Positions 26,477 to 33,349 of a stretch of 64,000 nt of DNA are shown here, piece by piece. Made by a program: the position numbers and the translations under genes. Position 1 is the stretch's first letter. Every line of letters begins with the position of its first letter. The notes under the pieces are model-generated. The model searched no databases. It was given only the letters and a program-made list of their open reading frames with translations, and was not told where the DNA came from. This DNA is from Gemmatimonadaceae bacterium (GTDB lineage Bacteria; Gemmatimonadota; Gemmatimonadetes; Gemmatimonadales; Gemmatimonadaceae). Location: the NCBI GenBank assembly GCA_036003045.1, contig DASYSS010000085.1, positions 124,001-188,000 of the forward strand, given 5' to 3'.

Positions 26477-26743
26477 ATGTGTAGGAACATCAAGACGCTC
26501 GCCAATTTCGCGCCCCCCGCGACCGACGACGAAGTGCGCGCGTCGGCGCTGCAATTCGTGCGCAAGCTGAGCGGGTCGACCAAACCGTCGCGCGCCAACG
26601 AAGACGCATTCAACCAGGCCGTCGACGAGGTCACCGCGATCGCCCGACGCCTGATCGATACGTTCGAGACCCACGCCCCGCCTCGCAATCGCGAGGAGGA
26701 GGCTCGCAAGGCCCGCGAACGCTCGCAGCGCCGCTTCGCGTGA
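26477..26743 (+). CDS. DUF2277 family protein
   Basis: This is a small 88-residue cytoplasmic protein that begins MCRNIKTLANFAPPATDDEV, the hallmark of DUF2277. ASALQFVRKLSGSTKPSRAN follows, and the tail is basic (EEARKARERSQRRFA). Length and motif agree fully with the family, whose function is unknown. GGAG lies eight bases before the ATG at 26477. The longer frame upstream runs through the sigma-factor end and is rejected. It is 25 bases before the TMEM165-like gene and may be co-transcribed with it. Confidence 0.9.
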   Translation: MCRNIKTLANFAPPATDDEVRASALQFVRKLSGSTKPSRANEDAFNQAVDEVTAIARRLIDTFETHAPPRNREEEARKARERSQRRFA

Positions 26744-26768
26744 TCCGCCGGCGCGACGGCGGCGGCTG

Positions 26769-27398
26769 ATGCTCGAGACTTTTCTCACGACATACATCGC
26801 CGTCTTCGTCGCCGAAATCGTCGGGGACAAGTTGCTGTACACCTCGGGCGTGCTCGCGACGCGCTTTCGGTGGAGCGCCGTGATCTCGGGGATGAGTGCC
26901 GCGTTCATGGCAAAGATGGCGGTCGCCGTCGCGGTCGGCGCGACGATCGGCAAGTTCCTGCCTCGGTGGCTTGTCGCCGTTACAACCGCGGTGAGCTTTG
27001 TCGGCGTCGCTATCGCGATGTGGCGTCACCCAGACGTTCAGACGCCGAAGAAGAAAGACGAGCGCGTCTTTCACGGCGCCCTGATCGCGTTCACGACGAT
27101 TTTTCTTTCGGAGTGGGGCGACAAGGGGATGACGACGGCCGGGGTGTGGGCGGCCGCGAACGTGAGCGTCGCGCCGGGACGGGGGCTTACGCATGGTACG
27201 GCCGCTCTCACCGTGTGGATCGCGGCCGTGGCGGCGATGGTCACGAAGGGCGGCCTGGCCGTGACGCTCGGGGCGAGCATTCGCGGTTGGATCGCGTCGC
27301 ACGTTTCGCCGCGGCGCGTCCGGCATTTCGCCGTCCTGGCTCTCGTGCTGCTCGGAATCCTCTCCGTGCTTGAAGTCACCGGCATTCTCGTAGATTGA
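26769..27398 (+). CDS. TMEM165/GDT1-like membrane transporter (UPF0016)
   Basis: This is a 209-residue protein with about six transmembrane segments in two homologous halves, as in the TMEM165/Gdt1 cation transporter family (Mn2+/Ca2+ against H+). The second half has the signature E-x-G-D-K in FLSEWGDKGMTT. The first half has AEIVGDKLL, one residue longer than the usual E-x-G-D-[KR]. That deviation lowers certainty on function, though fold and length fit. Its stop is four bases before the MFS gene start, so the two are probably co-transcribed. Confidence 0.72.
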   Translation: MLETFLTTYIAVFVAEIVGDKLLYTSGVLATRFRWSAVISGMSAAFMAKMAVAVAVGATIGKFLPRWLVAVTTAVSFVGVAIAMWRHPDVQTPKKKDERVFHGALIAFTTIFLSEWGDKGMTTAGVWAAANVSVAPGRGLTHGTAALTVWIAAVAAMVTKGGLAVTLGASIRGWIASHVSPRRVRHFAVLALVLLGILSVLEVTGILVD

Positions 27399-27402
27399 GC
27401 GC

Positions 27403-28584
27403 GTGACGACCGCGACATCAAACTCGGCCACTCGCAACGCCGCCTTCCGCTTCATCGTCTGCCTGGGCATCGTCAGCCTGTTCGCGGACATGACGTACGA
27501 AGGGGCGTACAGCGGGATCGGCCCGTTTTTGAATGACCTCGGCGTCACCGCCGCATTGGTCGGCCTGATCTCCGGCTTCGGCGAGATGGTCGCCGCCAGC
27601 CTTCGCTACTTCTCCGGCAAGTTCGCGGATCGCACGCGCGCGTATTGGCCGATCGTGATCATCGGCTACGCGATGAACCTGATCGCGATTCCCGGTCTCG
27701 CCTTCGTCCACTCCTGGCAGATGGCGGCGATTCTCATCATCGCCGAGCGGACGGGCAAGGCGATCCGCGGACCGGCGCGCGACGTGTTGCTCTCCGAGGC
27801 GACCGGCGTCGTCGGGCACGGCAAGGGCTTCGGCATCCACGCGGCGATGGATCAGACGGGCGCGATCATCGGGCCGCTGTACGTGGCGTTCGCCGTCTCC
27901 AAGACGCACGTCTTCGGCCCGGCGTTCTTGATGTTGGGGATTCCGGCGGTGCTTGCGCTCGCGTCGCTGCTGCTGGCGCGATACTACCGTCCCACCAAGG
28001 GCACGCCGCCCAAGCCTAAGGCCGACGAGCCGCTCACTCGATTGTTCTGGGTCTACGTGGTCGGTTCCGGACTGCTGGCCGTGGGATTTCTCGACTTTCC
28101 GCTTCTCGGATTCCACTTCCAACATACCGGCCTATTCACGCCGCAGACGATTCCGTTTCTGTACGCCGGCGCGATGGGTGTGGTCGGTCTCACGGCGTTC
28201 ATCTCCGGCATTCTCTTCGACCGATATGGCATCTGGGTGCTGATCGTCGGCATTTTGGCGACGATGTTCGCGCTGCCGCTCGGTTTTCTCGGGGGGCCAC
28301 TGAGCGCGTCGGCGGCGGTGATGTGTTGGGCGGCCGGACTCGGCGTTCAGGACGCGACACTCCGCCCCGGGATAGCCCAGGCGGTGTCGATGAACAAGCG
28401 CGGGCACGCGTTCGGCGCGTTCAACGGTGTGTTCGGCATCACGTGGTTCTTCGGCAGCGCGATCATGGGGCAGCTCTACGCGCGGAGCCTCGTTGCGCTG
28501 GTGATTTTTGGAATGGTGTTCCAGATCGCGGCCGCGGCAGTCTTCGTGTTCGTGCATCGGCCGATTGAGAGGGCGGCGGCGTGA
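27403..28584 (+). CDS. Major facilitator superfamily transporter
   Basis: This 393-residue membrane protein has about 12 hydrophobic segments. The N-terminal half shows SLFADMTYEGAYSGIGPFL, GKFADRTRAYWPIVIIGY (motif A region) and ERTGKAIRGPARDVLLSEAT. The latter resembles MFS proteins related to the fosmidomycin/multidrug group. A long cytoplasmic linker (RPTKGTPPKPKADEPLT) separates the halves. The GTG start at 27403 sits four bases after the preceding stop. The end abuts the GACGGGTG tandem repeat at 28583. The substrate is unknown. Confidence 0.85.
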   Translation: MTTATSNSATRNAAFRFIVCLGIVSLFADMTYEGAYSGIGPFLNDLGVTAALVGLISGFGEMVAASLRYFSGKFADRTRAYWPIVIIGYAMNLIAIPGLAFVHSWQMAAILIIAERTGKAIRGPARDVLLSEATGVVGHGKGFGIHAAMDQTGAIIGPLYVAFAVSKTHVFGPAFLMLGIPAVLALASLLLARYYRPTKGTPPKPKADEPLTRLFWVYVVGSGLLAVGFLDFPLLGFHFQHTGLFTPQTIPFLYAGAMGVVGLTAFISGILFDRYGIWVLIVGILATMFALPLGFLGGPLSASAAVMCWAAGLGVQDATLRPGIAQAVSMNKRGHAFGAFNGVFGITWFFGSAIMGQLYARSLVALVIFGMVFQIAAAAVFVFVHRPIERAAA

Positions 28585-28683
28585 CGGGTGGACAGGTGGA
28601 CGGGTGGACAGGTGGACGGGTGGACGGGTGGACGGGTGGACGGGTGGACGGGTGGACGGTGGACGGGTGGACGGGTGGACAGG
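28583..28683. repeat. Tandem array of GACGGGTG, about 12 units
   Basis: Twelve head-to-tail units of the 8-mer GACGGGTG run from the last codon of the MFS gene. Two are GACAGGTG variants and one is a 7-base unit. The array contains several GGG tracts spaced by five bases, a canonical G-quadruplex pattern on the plus strand. Related units occur at 41332-41363 and 42606-42640. Confidence 0.95.
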
Positions 28684-28779
28684 AACCGAGTGATTCCCAG
28701 GCGGCTAACTTGGACTCACCTCTCCGAAGTCCCCAAGAACAGACACCAGCGACCCGAGACCAGAGACCGGAGATCAGAA

Positions 28780-29337
28780 ATGAAATCTCGCAGCATGCTT
28801 TTCATCGCATCCTTCGCCGCGCTTTCGACGGCGAGCGCGCAGAAATCCGCGTTCAAACTGACGAGCGCCGACATCAAGGAAGGGGCAACCGTTCCGAGCG
28901 CACAGGTGGCGGCAGTCATGGGCTGCACCGGAAAGAACCTCTCGCCCGCGCTCTCTTGGAGCGGCGCGCCGGCTGGAACGAAGAGCTTCGCGCTCACGAT
29001 GTACGATCCCGACGCGCCGACGGGGAGCGGGTGGTGGCACTGGGTCGTGTACAACATCCCCGCGAGTGCGACGTCGCTCGCGGCGGGCGCGGGTGATCCG
29101 AAGAAGAATCTCCTGCCGGCGGGTGCCGTGCAGGGGAATACGGACTTCGGCGTGCCCGGCTACGGCGGTCCATGCCCGCCGCCCAAGGACAAGCCGCATC
29201 ACTATCACCTGACGCTCTTCGCGCTCGACACCGACAAGCTCGACGTTCCAGCCGGCGCGACCGCCGCGTACGTCGGGTTCAACATTCACGCGCACACGCT
29301 CGCGAAAGCGGCGCTGAACGCCACGTACGGACGGTGA
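28780..29337 (+). CDS. YbhB/YbcL-family (PEBP, Raf kinase inhibitor-like) periplasmic protein
   Basis: The 185-residue protein has a signal peptide (MKSRSMLFIASFAALSTASA) and then a PEBP fold. Diagnostic stretches are CTGKNLSPALSWSGAPAGTK, DPDAPTGSGWWHWVVYNIP and YGGPCPPPKDKPHHYHLTLF, the ligand-pocket motifs (DPDxP, GxHR-like). The ATG at 28780 has GGAG ten bases upstream and restores the normal family length. A 64-codon extension that translates the GACGGGTG array is open but rejected. Bacterial members have no firmly known function. It lies seven bases before the helicase gene. Confidence 0.93.
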   Translation: MKSRSMLFIASFAALSTASAQKSAFKLTSADIKEGATVPSAQVAAVMGCTGKNLSPALSWSGAPAGTKSFALTMYDPDAPTGSGWWHWVVYNIPASATSLAAGAGDPKKNLLPAGAVQGNTDFGVPGYGGPCPPPKDKPHHYHLTLFALDTDKLDVPAGATAAYVGFNIHAHTLAKAALNATYGR

Positions 29338-29344
29338 TCAAGGC

Positions 29345-32302
29345 GTGACGACGTCCGCCGCGCGCGAGGCCTTTGCACCGCCGGCGCGGCCGGGGGGGGC
29401 GTCCGATTCGCAGCGCGCGGCTATTACGGCTCCGGCGGGACCGATTCTGGTGCTCGCCGGACCCGGCGCCGGCAAGACGTATTGCCTCATCGAGCGGGTG
29501 CGTCACCTCGTGCAGGAATTGGGCGTCGATCCGTCGAGGATCTGCGCTTTCACCTTCACGAACAAAGCCGCGGGCGAGATCACGCATCGACTCGAGTCCA
29601 CGCTCGGCACGGCGGCGGCGACCATCAAGCGCGGCACCATCCACGCGTTTTGCGCCGAATTGCTGCGCGAGCTCGGTGCCCACGTGCTCTTGGAGCCCGG
29701 CTTCGGCATCGCCGACGAGGAATACCAGATGAGCGTCCTGCGGCGCATCGAGGGCTATCGCCGCTGGCACGGAAGCACGCTGAATCGATTTTCCGCGCAT
29801 CGCTTTCGCGGCGATCCGCTGTTGCACGACGATGCGGTGCTCTTCGCGCGATACGAGCGCTTTCTCGCAACGCGTAAGGTCGTCGACTTCGATACGCTCG
29901 TCATCAAGGCCGCGGAGCTGCTCGAGCGGGATGAGGAAGGACGAACGGTTCGCGCACGTTGGGACGTCGTCCTCGTCGACGAGTTTCAAGATCTGAATCC
30001 GGTGCAATACCGGATCGTGAAAGCGTTGGCCAAGGATCATCGCCACGTCTTCGCGGTCGGCGACGACGAGCAATCGATCTATTCGTGGGCGGGCGCCGAT
30101 CCGGCCGTGTTCAGGAACTTTCTCAACGACTTCAAGCTCGCGTCGGGAATCTGCCTCGAGGAAAATCGGCGCTGCCCGCGCGACGTCTTCGAGTTGGCGC
30201 GGCGTCTCGTCACGCTGAACACGGCGGCGGTCGTCAAGACGGTCGAGCCAAAAGCGAATCGCGATTCCGACTTCCCCGTCGACGTGCAGATGTTCGACGA
30301 CGACGACAAGGAATGCGCGTGGCTCGTGGCGGATTTGCAGCGAGACCGCGACGAGCACCGTCACGACTGGGGCGACGTCGCGCTGCTCTACCGCACGCAC
30401 GAGATCGGGCACGTCCTGGAAGCGGCACTGCTCAACGCCGGCATTCCATGCCGGCTCGCGCTCGGGCGAGCGCTCGCCGACGATCCGGTCGTCGCCTACG
30501 TCATCGCGGCACTGCGCGTCATGAGCGCGCCCAGGAACGACGTCTTCGCCGACCAGTTCCTCGCGACGCTCCTTCCCAAACCGCTGCTCGACGAAGCGCG
30601 CGCTCGCGCCGCGCGCAGCCGCCACGACGTGCGACAAGCACTCCGGAAGATCGAGAAGCGCCGGCCGCGTCACGACGAAACGGGCCGCCGGATCCGCCGA
30701 GCGCTCGCGGACTGGCGAAACCTCGACGCGCTGGTGCGGCGCCATACCCGTCTTGGGCCGCTCGTGCTGGATCTGCTCTCGCGGCGCGTCGGCAAGATTC
30801 GCTCGGTGCTCGAGGATCGCCACGACGAGATTCGCGATCCCGCGTCGATTCCCGAAGTGGTGGCGCTCAAGGAGCGGCTGGCGGCCGTGCGCCGAGACCG
30901 AGCGAGCATGTGGTTGCCACGCCTGGGGGGGGGCGGTGTCGAGATCGGGCTCAAGGCGATTCTTGGCGCGGTCGGAATCACCTCCGTGGACTTGGGCGGC
31001 GAGCCGCCCGCCGGCGCGGAAATCATTTCGCCGGCCGAGTGTCCGGACACCGGGCTCGCACTCGGCGTCTTCAAGGCGGCGCAGCTGCTCGAGATGGACG
31101 AGCTCGATGAAGCGTTCGGCGACTTCACCGCGATCGACCTCGAGACGACCGACGACGACACGGCCAAAGCCGAAATCGTGCAGATCGCCGCCGTGCGAGT
31201 GCGCGATGGTGCGATCGTCGACGCGTTCGACGCCGTCGTGCGTCCTCGCGTCCCAATCGCGCCCGGCGCGACGCAGACGCACGGCTTGAGCGACGCCGAC
31301 GTCGCGAGCGCTCCCTACTTCGAGGACGTTTGGCCGCGCTTTCGCGCATTCTGCGGCGAAGACGTCCTCGTCGCGCATAACGGCTATGACTTCGACTTTC
31401 GGATTCTTCAGCGGATGGTCAAAGCCATCGGTCCGGAGGAGCGGTTCGGCGTCCATACCTACGACACGCTGCCGCTCGCCCGCGACTTGTTTCCGACGAG
31501 TCGCAAGCTCGTCGACCTCGCACGGCAGTTCGGCATCGAGGCGGGCCGCTCGCACCAGGCGCTGGACGATTCGCGAACGCTCGCCAAGGTGGTCTTGGCC
31601 CTCGACCGCGAGAAGAGCTGTCGCGCGCGAAAGACCGCGCTCGTGAGCGTGCTCGACCAACTCGGCATCGCGCTGGCGCTGAGTGATCCGCGGTCGCTCA
31701 CGCCCGAAGCGGAGATGTTCCTCGGCATCTGTCGCGCGTTCTCGCTGGGCCGCTACAGCACCTGTCTCGAGAACTACGAGCGTGAGCAGGCCGGCGACCT
31801 TTCGATCCCGACGGTCGACGAGGTGATCGAGCGGCTCGGCGGAGCGAAGCTCATGCTCAGAGTCCGCGCGGAGAAATCGGCCGATGAGCGCTATCCGGCG
31901 GCGATGTCACGGCTGCGGCGACTGACCGCGGAAATTCCGGACGGGCCCCTCGAAGAACAGATCTCGTCGTTCCTCGAGCGGGCGGTGCTCTCGAAGTGGG
32001 ACGGCGTCGATCCGGCGCGCGGGCGTGTGAATCTGCTCACACTTCACTCGACCAAGGGTCTCGAGTTCTCGCGCGTGTACATCGTCGGCGTCGAGGACTC
32101 GCAGCTTCCCGGCGGCTCGCCGACCTCGGGAGCGACACCGGCCGAAATCGAGGAGGCGCGGCGGTTGTTGTATGTCGGCATGACGCGCGTGCGCGACCGC
32201 CTCGTGTTGACGCACGACATCACGCGCTCCGGCAAACCGACGCGCGGCCATCGCTTTCTCGACGAAATCGGGCTGGCACCGGCGGCGGTGTCGGCACCGT
32301 GA
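29345..32302 (+). CDS. UvrD/Rep-type helicase with an internal DEDDh exonuclease domain
   Basis: This 985-residue protein combines a superfamily 1A DNA helicase with a DnaQ-like 3'-5' exonuclease. Helicase motif I is GPGAGKT (about residue 40), motif II VDEFQD, motif III GDDEQSIYSWAGAD; motifs V and VI (TLHSTKGLEF, RRLLYVGMTRVRDRL) come only after residue 890. Between them, residues about 590-760 hold a complete DEDDh nuclease: FTAIDLETT (Exo I, residue 598), HNGYDFDF (Exo II) and HQALDDSRT (Exo III). The exonuclease is thus inserted in the region normally used by the 2B subdomain. The role is inferred to be DNA repair or end processing. It overlaps the downstream hydrolase by four bases. Confidence 0.93.
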   Translation: MTTSAAREAFAPPARPGGASDSQRAAITAPAGPILVLAGPGAGKTYCLIERVRHLVQELGVDPSRICAFTFTNKAAGEITHRLESTLGTAAATIKRGTIHAFCAELLRELGAHVLLEPGFGIADEEYQMSVLRRIEGYRRWHGSTLNRFSAHRFRGDPLLHDDAVLFARYERFLATRKVVDFDTLVIKAAELLERDEEGRTVRARWDVVLVDEFQDLNPVQYRIVKALAKDHRHVFAVGDDEQSIYSWAGADPAVFRNFLNDFKLASGICLEENRRCPRDVFELARRLVTLNTAAVVKTVEPKANRDSDFPVDVQMFDDDDKECAWLVADLQRDRDEHRHDWGDVALLYRTHEIGHVLEAALLNAGIPCRLALGRALADDPVVAYVIAALRVMSAPRNDVFADQFLATLLPKPLLDEARARAARSRHDVRQALRKIEKRRPRHDETGRRIRRALADWRNLDALVRRHTRLGPLVLDLLSRRVGKIRSVLEDRHDEIRDPASIPEVVALKERLAAVRRDRASMWLPRLGGGGVEIGLKAILGAVGITSVDLGGEPPAGAEIISPAECPDTGLALGVFKAAQLLEMDELDEAFGDFTAIDLETTDDDTAKAEIVQIAAVRVRDGAIVDAFDAVVRPRVPIAPGATQTHGLSDADVASAPYFEDVWPRFRAFCGEDVLVAHNGYDFDFRILQRMVKAIGPEERFGVHTYDTLPLARDLFPTSRKLVDLARQFGIEAGRSHQALDDSRTLAKVVLALDREKSCRARKTALVSVLDQLGIALALSDPRSLTPEAEMFLGICRAFSLGRYSTCLENYEREQAGDLSIPTVDEVIERLGGAKLMLRVRAEKSADERYPAAMSRLRRLTAEIPDGPLEEQISSFLERAVLSKWDGVDPARGRVNLLTLHSTKGLEFSRVYIVGVEDSQLPGGSPTSGATPAEIEEARRLLYVGMTRVRDRLVLTHDITRSGKPTRGHRFLDEIGLAPAAVSAP

Positions 32303-32976
32303 GCGCGGCCGAGTGGCGCGTGTCGGTCGGCGACGCGACGACGAGCGCGGTGTATGAGCCGGCGGTCGCGGGCGACGACGGTGGGCTGTTCATTTGCGCG
32401 CACGGCGCCGGCGGCAGCATGTCCGACCGGGCGACGTACGCCGCGGCAAACCAGATGCGCCGGCGCGGACTCAGCGTCGTGCGATTCAACTTCTTGTACA
32501 AGGAGCGCGGGTCGGGCGGGCCGGATCCCATGCCCAAGTTGATGAACACGTTCGCCGCGGTCGTCGAGCACGCACGCCGCGAGTTGGGATCGCGGCGGCC
32601 GCTGGTGATCGGCGGCCGGTCGATGGGCGGCCGTGCGGCGTCGATGCTCGCGTCAGAAGGCTTCGAGGCGGACGGCTTGCTGCTTCTCGCATATCCGCTG
32701 CACCCGCCGGGAAAGCCGGATCAATTGCGCGACGCCCATCTCCCGCGTATCACGATGCCCGTGCTCTGCTTCAACGGGACGCGCGACGTGTTCTGCACGC
32801 CGGCATTGATGGAGCGAGTGCTGAAGACCGTCACGACACGGTGGGAGATGCACTGGCTCGACGGCGCGGATCACAGTTTCCACGTCCTCAAGTCGAGCGG
32901 GCGTAACGACGCGGCCGTCCTCGACGAAGTCGGCGCGGCGACGGCGGCCTGGCTGCCGAGCCTGCCTGGGCGCTGA
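32299..32976 (+). CDS. Alpha/beta-hydrolase family protein (KANL3/Tex30-like)
   Basis: The 225-residue protein has an alpha/beta-hydrolase fold. FICAHGAGGSMSD is the oxyanion region, LVIGGRSMGGRAAS the nucleophile elbow (GxSxGG), PVLCFNGTRDVFCTP the acid-bearing strand and GADHSFHVLK the catalytic histidine. This arrangement matches the small KANL3/Tex30-like cytoplasmic hydrolases of unknown substrate. A GTG start at 32299 overlaps the helicase stop (GTGA); a longer frame upstream is a shadow of the helicase. Translational coupling with the helicase is notable but unexplained. Confidence 0.88.
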   Translation: MSAAEWRVSVGDATTSAVYEPAVAGDDGGLFICAHGAGGSMSDRATYAAANQMRRRGLSVVRFNFLYKERGSGGPDPMPKLMNTFAAVVEHARRELGSRRPLVIGGRSMGGRAASMLASEGFEADGLLLLAYPLHPPGKPDQLRDAHLPRITMPVLCFNGTRDVFCTPALMERVLKTVTTRWEMHWLDGADHSFHVLKSSGRNDAAVLDEVGAATAAWLPSLPGR

Positions 32977-32985
32977 TACCTCACG

Positions 32986-33014
32986 TTGACATGCCTCAAT
33001 AGTTGATGTATCGT
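32986..33014 (+). promoter_or_regulatory. Promoter giving a likely leaderless PadR transcript
   Basis: A perfect -35 TTGACA (32986-32991) and -10-like TATCGT (33009-33014) are spaced by 17 bases. The PadR ATG at 33020 lies about where transcription would start. No ribosome-binding site precedes it, so the mRNA is probably leaderless. Confidence 0.5.
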
Positions 33015-33019
33015 CGGGC

Positions 33020-33349
33020 ATGGAGCTCATGCCCGGCACGCTCGACGCGCTGATTCTTCGCGGCTTGTCGCGGGGACCGAAGCATGGGTATGCCGTCGCG
33101 CGATGGATCGAGGAGTCGTCGAAAGGATCGTTGACGGTGCTCGACGGCGCGCTCTACACCTCCCTGCACCGCATGGAAGAGCGCGGCTGGATCGCGGCCG
33201 AGTGGGGCACGTCGCATACCGGACGTCGAGCGCGATTCTATCGACTGACACCGGCGGGCAAGAAGCAACTGGTCGCCGAGCAGAGTGACTGGAGCGACTA
33301 CGTGGCGGCGGTCGGCCGCGTGATGCGAACGACGACAGAGCCGGCGTAA
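33020..33349 (+). CDS. PadR-family transcriptional regulator
   Basis: This is a 109-residue winged-helix repressor. MPGTLDALILRGLSRGPKHG is the N-terminal PadR helix, GYAVARWIEE continues it, DGALYTSLHRMEERGWI is the recognition helix region and RARFYRLTPAGKKQL the wing and C-terminal helix. It belongs to the short PadR type found immediately before ADOP-type ABC permeases. Its stop shares one base with the permease start (TAATG), so regulator and target are co-translated. It presumably represses its own operon; the inducer is unknown. Confidence 0.93.
   Translation: MELMPGTLDALILRGLSRGPKHGYAVARWIEESSKGSLTVLDGALYTSLHRMEERGWIAAEWGTSHTGRRARFYRLTPAGKKQLVAEQSDWSDYVAAVGRVMRTTTEPA

Noticed and set aside
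28583-28683. Possible CRISPR array
   Set aside because: Units are 8 bases, head to tail without spacers, and no cas genes are present.
28588-28779. 64-codon N-terminal extension of the YbhB protein that translates the GACGGGTG array
   Set aside because: The inner ATG at 28780 has a ribosome-binding site, a proper signal peptide and the family length; the extension would bury the signal peptide.
29279-31660. 793-codon minus-strand open frame
   Set aside because: Antisense shadow of the helicase-exonuclease gene; no motif or start signal.
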